Of a stretch of 64,000 nt of DNA, positions 33,961 through 46,002 are shown one piece after another. Within the stretch, counting starts at the first letter, position 1. Each line of letters opens with the position of its first letter. This DNA comes from Phascolarctos cinereus (Eukaryota; Chordata; Mammalia; Diprotodontia; Phascolarctidae), in contig NW_018343979.1 of NCBI RefSeq assembly GCF_002099425.1, forward strand, positions 1,165,501-1,229,500. The letters are read 5' to 3'. Under the pieces are notes generated by a model. That model was not told where the DNA came from and made no database searches. It saw only the letters and a list, made by a program, of their open reading frames with translations. Made by a program: the position numbers and the translations under genes.

Positions 33961-35204
33961 GACTAATGGTAATGGTTGCTAATTCAAGGGTATCTTGTTA
34001 AACTCTATTCTGTAGCACACGTAAATGGCAAGTTTACAAATAAATAGTTGGTTTCAGTACACTATGGGGTACCATGTACATGTTATTCCAGATTTGCTGA
34101 GTAAAGGACACAAGCTAAGAATGAGAAAAATGACCCAAAGTATATCTGGACCCTTTGATTCAGGAGAGTCTCTGACCCAAGGGTTACATGAGTGATGATC
34201 AAGAATACTATTGGGCTTTCCCCTGAAGCCTGTGTCCTCTTTTCCTTAACCAATGGAAGACATTTCCCAAATATAAACATAGGCCTTGACATAGGACATC
34301 CTTTATTTCACTCCACAAAATGCATAAATAGAGAAAGACTAAAAGGGGTCATTAAACAGAATAGAAAATATATAAAGGACTCATAAATACCTGATAATCA
34401 ACAAACACATTTCTCCCTTTCAAGTGAGTTCTACTTTCTCCTGAAGTCCTAAAGTCCTTCAAACTCAGAACTAGTAAAAGCAGGACTTAATTTTAAATCT
34501 TATTTCCCCTTCCCACTTATCTTTCTTTCTACTACCCTCCCCATTTTCCTTCTCATGTATCCTTTCATCTCCCATTTTTGTTCTCATTTGTTCTCCTCTT
34601 GCCCTCCTATCCTCTCCTTTTTCTACCTTTAACATTATACTTTTGGAATAAAAATATTTGTGCATCATTATTTCACCTAATCTTGGGATTATCTGAACCA
34701 AATCAGTAGTGCTGGCAGTGTATTTTTTTTAACACAAGTGGACAATATAATGATGTTCTTCTGGCAAATCTGATCATCTGTTTGGGACAGAATATGAAGA
34801 TGAAAACATCAAACCGAAATTCCAAGATGTTAATAGTAAGAATAGATATCTGCCAACACATTTTGAGATGGAATTTTTCTTTCTAAATGTCTATAATACT
34901 GGGATTTTTGCAAACTTCGTTGTAGAATTTACTTTCTGTTCCCACTATATACACACATACAGTAGGAATAGAAGGACTCTGAAAGAAATGAACACTTAGT
35001 TGCCAATTTGATGTCCTACAAAATAATAGAGAGGTCTATAAAATATCCTAATTTTAAGAATTATTTCTGCAAAAGAGATCAAGAGGAAGGGGGGGGGAGC
35101 AGATGCTAAATAATAGCAGGAACTTATGTAAGCAAAGGGTCTTGAAGACAAATGTTAAATCATGACTTGGGTCAGATGTATTGGCCAGGTTTTCTCCATT
35201 TAGC
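33961..35204. other. No gene or recognised repeat
   Basis: Mixed sequence with a pyrimidine-rich stretch at 34495-34630; open frames below 80 codons show no domain. Confidence 0.5.
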
Positions 35205-35470
35205 TAGCCAAAATATTCAAACAAATCAGTATTTTCATTGATTTAGAGGTTTCTTCTAATAACACAGATTGTAACCCAGTTGTGCTGGGCAAATCCTATT
35301 GATGTTCTCTGATAAGTTTGAGACTGAAGGTGCACCAAATAAACTGAAGGCCTTCCTTATTTTCTTCTCACATTGAGGGGATACCAGTGGAGTATACCTG
35401 TCATCACCTCACATTGCCTAGGCACTTGACTAGCCCATCTTTTCTTCCTATCTTACAATTCCTTAATTAG
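35205..35470 (+). repeat. Unclassified ~430-bp repeat, copy B
   Basis: AAATATTCAAACAAATCAG, CATTGATTTAGAGGTTTCTT, CCTTCCTTATTTTCTTCTCA and TACCTGTCATCACCTCACAT align with copy A at 61.7 kb. Confidence 0.6.
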
Positions 35471-37594
35471 TACCAATTAATCAGTCCATTCATTGATGAA
35501 TGAATATCAATATTGCAAGATAACCAGCAGAGTAACAGGAATACATCTGATATGGGATTCCTAACACTGACTTTTTTGAGGTATGAAAAGGTAGATTTTA
35601 GATGAGAAATAATGAAAAGCAAGACTTAAGTAAATCTTTCAAAGCCTCAAAAGAGATTCAAAGCAATTCCTAAGTAAAATATTGTGTCATTTTGCCAACT
35701 TCCCTCTCCTATTTGAGGCTTTTCAAGGTAATTTAAAACTCTAAGACTAGCCATAGAATATATGAATATTTTAAAAACTAATTAACATACATGTTTTTGT
35801 CCATACTATATCAAAATTGCTTCTGCATTTATAAAAAATCAGAATGGAAAGTAATTGATATCCTAGAGTCTCTGCTTGAATTAAATATAAGTTCCTTGAA
35901 CAAAAAACAATTCACCAGATTCTCACTGTAATACCCATAACATGTACCTTGTCTTCCTAATCCTGGGGGATTTCTTATAGAAAGTTCAGATTCAGAGCCT
36001 AAAACGACTAGAAGGTTTTTGTTTATTTTTTTGTTTTCCAGTCCCCATCAACTCTAAGAGAAAAAAGCAAACGAACAAACGTGAAATTATGTCAGTGGTA
36101 GGGTAATTATAGCTGAATTCATGCGGACCAAACAAGAAGTCCAATGAGGTAACAGCCTTAATGAATTAACACTGGAGAATACTAACTTTTAATGCACTAA
36201 CAGCACCACCCCCTTTACCAGTTCTGGTATTCCAGAAGGGTCCGGAAACCAACACATGGGCTTGTGCCTTAGGACCCAGACACAGATCCACTCTTGTTAC
36301 AAAATACCAATAATCAATGTATTTTGTGGGAAAAAAATTTCAGAATGGTAGGTGCACACAATGTGAAGATTAAAAAAAAATTTGTTATATACCCTAACCA
36401 AGTTTATGGGTTCAACAAGGGAAAATACCTCCTATTATTATTCAGCAATTTTTAAAAGGCTACAGAAGAATGGGAGAGATGGAAAAGGGAGGAATTAAAA
36501 CAGCAAGAATGAAAAGGAAGGTCTCTGTAGAGAGGGGGTGCCACTAAAGAGTACCCCCAATGAAAGAAGGACCATAGGGAGATCCTTTTGTCTGAGATAA
36601 TGTTGTATCTTCCTGGACAACATCCTATATATATATATATATATACCCCTGCCCCAGGGACATATCTAAAGAGCCATGTAAAAGGATCAAGAAATCCAGG
36701 ATGGGGAAGACTGAATAAACTCAGATTTTTTTTTCCCCACACTGTTTACAATTAAAGTAAGAGCTTCAGAAGGGGAGAGGGGAAAATAAATTTGGGAAGT
36801 GAATAGTGGTTATTGGTGGGGTTTTTTTGTGAAGAATATGATTCAGATTTCTGGACAATGACTTGAGATATAAATGAATGATTAGCTCTAGACCTGGGAT
36901 ATAATACTGCTAATGAGAGCCAATAAAAATATATTTGCCTGAAGATCAAGAAAGCTTTAAATTGAAAATGAAGGAAGAGAAACAAAAATATACACATTTA
37001 TCTGACAAGTCCAACTACAATATAAAATAGCAGGTAAAATATGAGAAGAATATTAGTAGAGAGGATCTTTTGTCACAAGATACATCATACAAATAGAGAA
37101 AAAGTAATGAAAGTTTTGGCCTGAGATACTTATGCAAAAATGTGCAGTAAATGGGCAACCGACAAGGTGAAATTGAGATTTTAATTTAAGAAGATAGATA
37201 CAACCTCATTGTTTATCTGAGAGTTGATAGAATCTGACTTGTGACTAGAATATAACTAAAGTATGCCTTTTTCAAAAGAAGAGATAAAGGGGGCTATAGA
37301 GTAATCAAGGACAGATATAAGAAAAACCATGAAACAAAGGGAGAAAGCATAGTGACAGCATTGAGGGGTAGAACGGGACTGGATGTTTTATGTTCCTATC
37401 CTCATTACTTCCCTTATGAACTGGTAATTTTAAGAATAAGGCGCAAAAAAGTGGTGGTAGGACAAGATTTTATAATTACATAGAATGGTCTGGTGGTGAT
37501 CTCTGAGCTGTTTTCAGTGATCTCTAAAACTGCTGAGAATGAAAAAACACTGCAGGATGGGATATAGGAAAATGTCTCTTTTTTCATTTTTAAT
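35471..37594. other. No gene or recognised repeat
   Basis: About 2.1 kb with nothing firmly recognised. 36625-36646 is a short (AT)n. 36430-37590 has the purine-rich look of old L1 or other LINE sequence, but no protein motif could be read. Confidence 0.4.
36625..36646. repeat. (AT)n microsatellite
   Basis: About ten AT units. Confidence 0.9.
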
Positions 37595-39411
37595 GGGATA
37601 AGGGAGTTTTTGACAAAATTCAACACTCATTTCTACTAAAAACACCAGAAAGCATCTACCTCAAACCATCAGCAAGCTGCATTTGTAATGGGAATAAGCT
37701 GGAAGCCTTCTCAGTAAGATCAGGAGTGAAACAAGGATGCCCATTATCACCAGTATTATTCAATATTGTATTTAAAATGCTAGCAAGAGTGAGAAGAGAA
37801 GAAAAAGAAATTAAGGGAATCAGAATGGGCAATGAGGTAATAAAACTCTTTTTGCAGATGATGTGATGATATACTTAGAAAATACTAGAGATTCAACTAA
37901 AAAGCTAGTTGAAATAATAATTTTAGCAAAGTTGCAGGATATAAAACAAACCCACATAAATCATCAGCATTTCTATATACCACCACCAAAACCCTGTAAG
38001 AAGAGATAGTAAGAGATACCTCATTTAAAATAACCATAGGCAACGTAAAATACCTAGGAGTATATCTGCCAAGAAAAATCCAGGAACTACATGAACATAA
38101 TTATTAAACACTTTTTACACAAATAAAGTCAAATTTAAATAATTGGAGAAATATTAATTGCTCCGTGGGTGGACAGAGCCAATATAATAAAAATGATAAC
38201 TTTACCTAATCTACTGATTCAATGCCAGACAAGTAAATTACCAAAAAAATTACTGAGCTAGAAAAAATAATAACAAAATTCATTTGGAAGAACAAAAGGA
38301 TAAAAATATTAAAGGAATTAATGAAAAAAATGTAAAGGAAGGACATTTAGCAGCACCAGATCATAAACTATATTACAGGGTAGTAACTATCAAAACTATT
38401 TCTACTGGCTAAAAACATAAAGGTGGATCAGTGGAACAGAGTAGACATACAATACACAGTGGCATATAATTATAGATATCTTGTATTTACAAATGTAAAC
38501 AATTAAGCTTTGGGGATAAGAACTCACTATTTGGTTAAAAAAATTGTTGGGAAAACTGGAAAGCAGTCTAGCAGAAATTGGGTAGAGATCAATATCTTAT
38601 ATAATAATACAACAAAGATAAAGTCAAAATGGATACATAACCTAGATAGAAAGGGAGATATCATAAGTAAATTAGCAGAACATGGAAAATATTACCTATC
38701 ACACTTACGGACAGAAGAATTTATAAATAAGCAAGAGACAGAGAGCACTGTAAGATTTAAATAGATCAGTTTGGTTACATTAAATTAAAAAGGGTTTATA
38801 TAAATAAAACCAATATAGCCAGAATTAGAAGGGAAGCAGAAAATTGGGGTGAAATGCTTATAGTTTCTCAACTATAGAGATAGTTTTGTCAAATTTATAA
38901 GATGTCATTTCCAAATTGATAAATTGTCAAAGGATATAAACAGGAAGATTTTAGAAGAAGAAATCAACATAAAAAAATGTTCTAAAGCATTATTGATTAT
39001 AGAAAGGCAAAGCAGAAGAACTTTGAGATATCTCACACTAATCAGATTGACTAAAAGGATAGAAGGGAAAAAATAACAAATGTTGGAGGGGATGTGGAAA
39101 AATTGGGACACTAATACAATGTTGATGGAACTGAACTGATCCAACCATTTTGGAGAACCTTTGGAATTACGTCAAAAAGTTATAAAGCAATACCACTATT
39201 AGGTCTGTTTCTGAAGGTGATCAGGGCAAAAGGTAAAGAACCCATGTGTTCCAAAATATTTATAGCAGCTCTCTTTATGGTGGCAAAGAACTGGAAATTG
39301 AGGGGATTCCCATCAATTAGGGAATGGCTAAATAAGTTGTGGTGCATGTTTGTGATAGAATATTACAGTGCTATAAAAAATGATGAGCTGGTTGATTTTA
39401 GAAAAACATGG
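37595..39411 (+). mobile_element. L1, 5'-truncated, ORF2 from reverse transcriptase to C-terminus
   Basis: Reads across frames [25 protein letters not shown]-like, [18 protein letters not shown] and a decayed FADD region, then AALFMVAKNWKLRG and IREWLNKLWCM before the HAL1 insertion. The order matches L1 ORF2. Frames are broken many times. It continues at 42388 and, after a second insert, to about 43272. Confidence 0.85.
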
Positions 39412-40266
39412 TGGGGCAGAGCCAAGGTGGTAGAGCGAAAGCAGTGATTTACTTGAGCTCTCCCCCAAACCACTCCATACCTATTAAAATGGCTCTAAAT
39501 AAATTCTAAAGCAGCAGAACCCCTAAAAACACAGAGTGAAATGAATTTCCAGACCAAGACAACCTAAATGGTTGATCTGAAATGTATATTGTACCAGGCC
39601 GGGAGCGTGGCTGTGGTGTGGGCACACAGGCTGCAGCAAACCTGGAGCAGGCCTCAGAGGCCTAAATCAAGGGCAGCTGTGGCAGTTTTCAGACTTCTCA
39701 ACCTACAAACACCAAAGACAACTTAGAAGGTCAGTGGGAAAAGTCTGTTTCTGAAGTGAGAGAGGAGATAGGTCTCAGTCCTAATTCCTGAAAGTATGGC
39801 CCTGAGGTGGCAGCTGTTTCCTGAGCTTCCAGGCCCACACACTGAGGCGGAATCCAGTGGCTGATCAGAGGAGGATTGCAGGCATCCTTCGCCAGTGCTG
39901 AGGCAGGAATCTCTTGCTTTGCCCGTTCTTGGATCTGGGTCACAGTTCTGGGCGGCTGTCCTGGGGCAAGGAGGAGCACTGGAGCGGTGGAGCTTGTAGT
40001 GGTGATACAGAGAAAATTCTCCTCACAGTTCCAGGACAGAAAGGAGTACTTGTGGTCACTCACAGACCAGAGTACAGGCCAGGAAAGGAGTAAACACCTT
40101 GCCCCTTATCATATCACCTTGCAAGAACTGAAAATTTATAGGTCCCTAGAAGTATCTGTAAAAACAGCTGTACAAACCCCCAAAGTTTAGGACAGTACAT
40201 TCTCCACATTAGAAGAAGACTTCCACCTTAATAAAGAGTTTATAACTCAAGTAATTGGCTGGGATC
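39412..40266 (+). promoter_or_regulatory. HAL1 5' UTR, presumed internal promoter
   Basis: Between the element start and the first ORF1 ATG. It is the most GC-rich part of the neighbourhood with several CpGs (39590-39990). L1 5' UTRs carry an internal promoter; that this one did is an inference. Confidence 0.4.
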
Positions 40267-41345
40267 ATGAGCAAACCTCGCAAGAACTGTCAGACCATAG
40301 AACCTTTTTTTGGTAACAAAGAAGATCAAAACATACAACCAGAAGAAAATAACAAAGTCAAAGCTCCTACATCCAAAGCCTCCAAGAAAAATATAAATCA
40401 GTACTAGGCCTTGGAAGAGCTCAAAAAGGAGTTTGAGAAGCAAGTAAGAGAAGTAAAGGAAAAATTGGGAAAAGAAATGAGAGTGATGCAAGAAAATCAT
40501 GAAAAACAAGTCAACAGCTTGCTAAAGGAGACCCAAAAAAATACTGAAGAAAATAACACCTTAAAAAATAGCCTAGCTCAAATGGCAAAAGAGGTCCAAA
40601 AAGCCATTGAGGAGAAGAATGCCCTAAAAAGAAAAATTGGCCAAATGGAAAAGGAAGTCCAAAAGATTACTGAAGAAAATACTCCCTTAAAAATTAAAAT
40701 AGAGCAATTGGAAGCCAGTGACTTTATGAGAAATCAAGACACCGTAAAACAAATCCAAAAGAACGAAAAAATTAGAAAATAATGTGAAATATCTCATTGG
40801 GAAAACAACAGACCTGGAAAATAGGTCCAGGAGAGATAATTTAAAAATTATCGGACTATCTGAAAGCCATGATCAAAAAAAGAGCTAGACATCATCTTTC
40901 AAGAAATTATCAAGGAAAACTGCCCTGATATTTAGAACCGAGGGCAAAATGAAATTGAAAGAATCCACCAATCTCCTCCTGAAAGAGATCCCAAAGGAAA
41001 ACTCCTAGGATTATTATAGCCAAATTCCAGAGTTCCCAGGTCAAGGAGAAAATATTACAAGCGGCCAGAAAAAAAACAATTCAAGTATTGTGGAAACACA
41101 ATCAGGATAACACAAGATTTAGCAGCTTCTACATTAAGGAACGGAGGGCATGGAATATAATATTCTGGAAGGCAAAGGAGATAGGATTACAACCAAGAGT
41201 CACCTACCCAGCAAAACTGAGTATTATCCTTCAGGGGAAAAAATGGTCATTCAGTGAAACAGAGGACTTTCAAGCATCCTTGATGAAAAGACCAGAGCTG
41301 AATAGAAAATTTCACTTTCAAATACAAGAGTCAAGTGGAACATGA
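40267..41345 (+). pseudogene. HAL1 ORF1 (L1 ORF1p-like RNA-binding protein), broken
   Basis: Starts ATG at 40267 (MSKPRKNCQTIEPFFGNKED). A stop at 40405-40407 precedes a coiled coil (about 40411-40720) with heptads such as LKNSLAQMAKEVQ and LKRKIGQMEKEVQ, the trimerisation region of L1 ORF1p. A further stop ends this frame at 40782. The RRM-like middle survives only in pieces (NLKIIGL-like near 40840). The C-terminal domain reads in another frame, 41088-41345 (FYIKERRAWNIIFWKAKEIG, PAKLSIILQGKKWSFSE), ending at tga. L1 ORF1p coats its RNA and acts as a chaperone during target-primed reverse transcription. Not functional here. Confidence 0.85.
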
Positions 41346-41485
41346 AGAGGTAAACAGGAAAGAGAAATCATAAGAGACTTATTAAGGTTGAACTGTTTAT
41401 ATTCCTGCATGGAAAAATTACATTTATAACTCATGAGACCTTTGTCAGTATTAGGGTACTTGGAGGGAAAAAAAATTATATGTAT

Positions 41486-41489
<4 letters not shown>

Positions 41490-41546
<57 letters not shown>
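41490..41546. repeat. (GA)n microsatellite in HAL1 spacer
   Basis: About 28 GA units just downstream of ORF1. Confidence 0.97.
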
Positions 41547-41547
<1 letters not shown>

Positions 41548-42387
41548 CACAGGAGAAGTTGAAGATGAAGGGGTCATATCTGGAGAATAAAATTAAGGGG
41601 TAAGAGAGGATTATACTGGGAGAAGGAAAAAGGGAGAGGTAGAACGGAGGAAATTATCTCATAAAAAACAGAAAAGAAAAGGCTCTTACAGTGGAGGAGA
41701 AACAGGGGAAGGTGAAAGGGAATGAGTGAATCTTATTCTCATAGGATTTGGCTTAAGGAGGGAGTAACATACACACTCAATTGGGTATGGAAATCTGTCT
41801 TACTCTACAGGAAAATAGGGGGAGAAGGGCAGAAGAGAGCAGGGGAATGATAGAAGGGCAGATTGGGAAAGGGGGTAACACTTCTGAGGAGGGACAGGGT
41901 CAAAAGAAAGAATAAAATAAAAGAGGGGGCAGGATAAGATTAAGGGAAATAGAGTTAGTTTTTCACAACATGACTACTAAGGAAGTGTTTCGCATAACTG
42001 CACATGTATAACCTATATTGAGTTGCTTGCCTTTTCAATGAGGGTGGGTGGGGAGGGAGGAAGGGAGAAAATTTGGAACCCAAAGTTTTAAAAACAGGTG
42101 CTTAAAAAAATGTTTTCATATGCACCTGGGAAATAAGAAATACAGGAAATGGCGTACAGAAATCTATCCTGCCCTAAAGGAAAATAGAAGGGGAAGAGGA
42201 TAAGAGAAGAGGGGGAGAGATAGAAGGGAAGGCAGACTAGGGGAAGGGATATTCAGAATGCATGCCATCTTGGGGTGGGGGAGGGGTGAGTTGGGGTGAA
42301 AATTCGAAACTCAAAATCCTGTGGAAGTAAGTGTTGAAAACTAAAAATAAATAAATTTTTTAAAAAGAAAGAAAAAGAAAAACATGG

Positions 42388-42615
42388 AAAGACTTGCATG
42401 AAATAATGAAGAGTGAAATGAGCAGAACTAAGAGAACATTTTATATAGTAACAGTAATATTGTTCAAAGAATAACTGAATTCCTGTTATTCTGAATATTA
42501 CAAATATTTAAATCAACTACAAAGGACCTGTGAAGAAAGACACTATTCATCTCCAGAGAAAGAATTGATAAATAGAAGTATGCATAGCATAGTTTTATAT
42601 AAACACACAGAGGTT
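42388..42615 (+). mobile_element. L1 3' UTR, middle part
   Basis: Continues the L1 of 37595-39411: AAAGACTTGCATGAAATAAT, TCCAGAGAAAGAATTGATAA, GAAGTATGCATAGCATAG. Confidence 0.85.
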
Positions 42616-43098
42616 GTGATGTTGTGGTTTGTCCTTCATTCTCGAAGAGGACCATAACAGCAGGAAGATGATGACATAACTTGCAGTTGAATTGGATTTG
42701 AGGGAGGGAGGGCTGTGCAAAGAGCCAAGAACAGATCACTAGGACACTCCACTGCAAAACTGTCTCCAGGATGATACTTTCTCCTCCAGAGCCATCTGGG
42801 TCCAGTGGCCAGATATTGATCAGGATGACTAGAGATGGCCTAGGATGCAATGGGAGACCTTGGCCCTTTTAAGCTAAGGTCTTTTCAGATTCTCACTTTG
42901 AGTAAGGCAATGCCCATTCAATGAATAGGCCTGATTAAGAAGTGAGTCAAGGGATAGCCCTTTTAATTAAAAAAAAAAAATCAAACTGGGAGGACAAGAC
43001 CCTAAGGGTTGCTGGCCAAAACACAAATAATTCTGTTTACATTCACTCTGAGCTTAAAGGGCCCCAAATAAACAATTAAGCGTGCTTGGGCAGGGACC
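42616..43098 (-). mobile_element. Unclassified retroelement with a LINE-like 3' tail, inserted in L1 3' UTR
   Basis: On the minus strand it ends TGGTCCTCTTCGAGAATGA-AGGACAA, about 24 of 26 bases the same as the end of the element at 15.85 kb. No coding sequence recognised. A 55-base CR1/L3-like block (42722-42776) sits inside it. Its right boundary at the (CA)n is uncertain. Confidence 0.55.
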
Positions 43099-43118
43099 TA
43101 TTGCTGTCCAGTCACACA

Positions 43119-43163
<45 letters not shown>

Positions 43164-43272
43164 CAGTGGCCTTCTCTATTGCAGAGTTTGAAGGGAAAAA
43201 GGGAGGCAGTTTGGAACTTAAAATGTAACAAAAAAAAATAAAGTTGAATTTTGAGAAAGAAAAATAAATAGG
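43099..43272 (+). mobile_element. L1 3' UTR end with (CA)n
   Basis: A CA tract (43113-43162), then GGCCTTCTCTATTGCAGAG, GGGAGGCAGTTTGGAACTTA and an A-rich end, the typical order of marsupial L1 3' UTRs. Presumed end of the 37.6 kb L1. Confidence 0.65.
43113..43162. repeat. (CA)n microsatellite
   Basis: About 22 CA units. Confidence 0.97.
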
Positions 43273-43289
43273 ATGGGGAGACTTCAAGC

Positions 43290-44178
43290 TATAGGTTAGT
43301 GAATTTCACCTCAATTCTTAGCATAATTCTTGAACATATTATTAACAGAATGATTTGTGAGTATTTTGGAAGGTGATCTAAAAGCCATAGGTTTCTCATG
43401 GTTGTGGCAAACTAAACCCCATTTTCTTTTTTGACAGTGTTACTAGAATGGCAGCTCAAGTAAATGGTGTACTCACCATATACTGACACGTCAGTAAGAC
43501 ATTTAACAAAGTGTTTGATGATTTTCTTTGGGATGAGATGGAGAAATGGACTACATGATTTTTCAATAAGCCACATTTGCAACAGGTTGAAAGAATGTAC
43601 CAAAAGTCCTTAATGGACTTCCATCATCCTGGAGACAGTTTTATAGTGGAACCTCCCAGTGATCAGTTCTTGGCTCTGTGCCATTTATAAGTTTTTATCA
43701 GTTGATTGGTTGACGGTATAAATGACATGATTATCAATATGCAGATGGCACAAAGCTCTTGTTAATAAATACAATGGGCAGCGGGAAAAAAGTTAGAATT
43801 TGGGACAAATTTAATAGGAATAAGTTTAAAATACTAAACTTGGATAAAAAAATTGTATAAGAATCAGATGGGAAATATGGTTAGATAAGAGATTTTTGGG
43901 AAAAGATAAGAGGATTTTAGTGGACTTTAAGTTCAATATTAGTCAACTTTGTGACTTATCTGCCAAATATCTATCTATGCATATTATATATGTATGATAT
44001 GCATATATGTGTACATATCTTTGTGTGTATGTATATGTGATTGTATACATATGTGTGCATATAAGTATATGTATATATGTGTGTGTATAAGTATATGTAT
44101 GCATATATGTATGTATACATACATGTATACATACATATACATATATACACATATACACACACACATATATACATATAT

Positions 44179-44271
<93 letters not shown>

Positions 44272-44826
44272 AGATATAGTAGTGCTCCTGGGATGCACTA
44301 GTAGAAATATAAGGGAGGTGAGAGTCTTGCTATATTCCTACACTCTCTCCCGGTAAGACTACATCTGGACAGTACAATTTTAGATTCCACATTTTAGGAA
44401 GGATATTGACAACCTAAAGTGTACTGAGAGGAGAGTGGCCAAGATGAAGAAAAGACTTTAATCTTTGCCACATACAGGTCATTTTAAAGGAGCCAGGGAT
44501 GTCTAGCTTGGAGAAGAGAAGATTTAGGGAAAACGCAACAACTGTCTTCAAATTTGTGAAAACCTGTCAAATGAAAGAGGACCATGAAAGAAAGAAATAG
44601 GAAGAATGGGTAGAAGTTCCAGAGGGACAAATTTCATCACATTTTAAGGGAAAACTTCTTAACTACAGCTATTCTAAAGAGAAGTTATCTGCTTTCAAGG
44701 ATAGTAGGGGTCAAGTGGAAGTTAGATGATCACTAATCATGAATACTATGGAAAGAAATCTTGTGGTATAAGTTAAACTAGATATCTTTTGATGCCTCTT
44801 CCAACTCTGTGATTCTATGATGATTC
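43290..44826 (+). mobile_element. CR1/L3 LINE, ORF2 C-terminal half and 3' UTR
   Basis: CR1/L3 landmarks in order: GACACGTCAGTAAGACATTT, CAGTGATCAGTTCTTGGCTC, TATGCAGATGGCACAAAGCT (the YADD-like region), AATTTAATAGGAATAAGTTT, TTAGTGGACTTTAAGTTCAA, then after a microsatellite GACTACATCTGGACAGTACA, CTAGCTTGGAGAAGAGAAGA and TCCAACTCTGTGATTCTATG at the 3' end. Decayed frame. Confidence 0.88.
43975..44272. repeat. Compound palindromic microsatellite
   Basis: TG/TATG-rich left half mirrors a CA/CATA-rich right half around about 44118, then (CA)n at 44184-44219 and (TA)n at 44220-44269. Long open frames on both strands here are translations of the repeat. Confidence 0.95.
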
Positions 44827-45204
44827 CATCAAAGTTATACTTAGCCTTCATTAACGACAAAGGGCAACGTTATCTTCTGGCACTATACGTATCCAGAGTT
44901 TACCCTAGCCCTAGCGTCTCATGACTCATATCAAGGCTTAAACTCTGAGATCATCCCTGTCCCACTGAAAAGTCACATTTATAGATCCCCCCCCCCAAAA
45001 AAAAAGGCTTCTTGAGGGATCATTTCCTTGCTTAAGTGTCCTGGCTCTGCTTAAGACCTAACAACAACTTTAATGCAGTGGTGACATTTGCTGACTTCCT
45101 GTCCTTCAGTATTGGTTCATTTTATCAGCTGCCACTAAAGGAGAGGTCTTGTTCTAAAGAAGTCCCTATTTCAACCAGAAAATGCCAGGCTGTCAGTCAG
45201 TGGG
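44827..45204. other. No gene or recognised repeat
   Basis: Unique-looking; a C then A run at 44989-45006. Confidence 0.5.
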
Positions 45205-45415
45205 TATTTAGTTTCATAGGTTTCAGAGCCCAAAGAGATCTTAGAGCTCAAATAATTGAGCCCCCTCATTTTATTGATTAGGAAACTATTACCTGGAGAG
45301 GAAAATAATTTGTCCAGTCACTCAGCTAGTTAGTTGAGGTCGTAAGATTAGAATCTAGGTCTCCTGACTCCCATTTAAGTGCTCTTTCCATTATACAACT
45401 CAACACGTTAATGAT
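45205..45415 (-). mobile_element. MIR-like CORE-SINE
   Basis: CAAAGAGATCTTAGAGCTCA, GAGCCCCCTCATTTTATTGA, GTCACTCAGCTAGTTAGTTG, TTTCCATTATACAACTC. Confidence 0.75.
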
Positions 45416-45599
45416 ATCAATGAGAGAAATGGGTAAAACTTTTTAATTTTACATTTAAACAAAAGAAAATGACAAATGTGCTAAAGTGATGTAATTTTTT
45501 AAAACAAACACACAAATGTATGCACTGAAATGAAAAAATGTCCACATCAACATTGTTATGTGGGAATGCTTATCAAATTTAATCAACAAATATTCAACA

Positions 45600-45995
45600 A
45601 TTTTCCCCTAACTCTTTGCCTTTGTATAAACCATCCCCTGTGCTTGAAATGTATTGTCTTTGCTCCTCGACTCTGCTTCTCAGAATCCTTATCTTCTTTC
45701 AAGGGTCTTCTCAGAGCTAACTTCTCTCTTTTTATTATTCTTCAGTTATTAAAGCTGTCTCCCACACAAATTATTTTGTATTTACTTATTTTTATACATG
45801 TTGTTTCTGTCTCCTTCACCAGCCCACACCTACTCAATGCCCTGGTAATTTGTAAATTCCCTGAGGACAGGGACTGTTTTATTCTCTCTCTCCCCCCACC
45901 CTGCCCCACCCCCCCACCCCATCACCACTACCACATTCAGCATTTAATATAATACCTTGTTCACAGTAGGCGCTTAATAAATGATTTTTGAGAGT
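45600..45995 (+). mobile_element. L2 LINE 3' end
   Basis: GTAAATTCCCTGAGGACAGG, a C-rich expansion at 45890-45920, then CAGTAGGCGCTTAATAAATG. Confidence 0.8.
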
Positions 45996-46002
45996 TAATT
46001 TG

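Larger units (their letters stand above)
39412..42375 (+). mobile_element. HAL1 (half-L1), full length, inserted in L1
   Basis: Both ends are fixed by a 12-bp target duplication AGAAAAACATGG at 39400-39411 and 42376-42387; removing the insert restores the L1 frame context (DFRKTW then KDLHEIM). The 5' end GGGGCAGAGCCAAGGTGG corresponds to the L1 5' UTR start. Then come a GC-richer 5' UTR, ORF1, a long purine-rich spacer with a (GA)n tract and an A-rich end (CTAAAAATAAATAAATT). There is no ORF2, so it must have been moved by another L1's enzymes. Confidence 0.92.

Noticed and set aside
36430-37590. Possible LINE or retroviral internal sequence
   Set aside because: Composition is suggestive but no motif of any family could be read in any frame.
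39590-39990. Possible CpG island or host promoter
   Set aside because: The GC-richer stretch is the 5' UTR of the HAL1, with few CpGs and no adjoining gene.
42464-42850. 128-codon minus-strand frame
   Set aside because: Spans the junction of an L1 3' UTR and an inserted element; no recognisable domain.
43943-44301. Several overlapping long frames on both strands
   Set aside because: All are translations of the TG/TATA microsatellite.
45530-45952. 140-codon plus-strand frame
   Set aside because: Lies on an L2 3' end, noncoding in L2, with a C-rich expansion; no domain.
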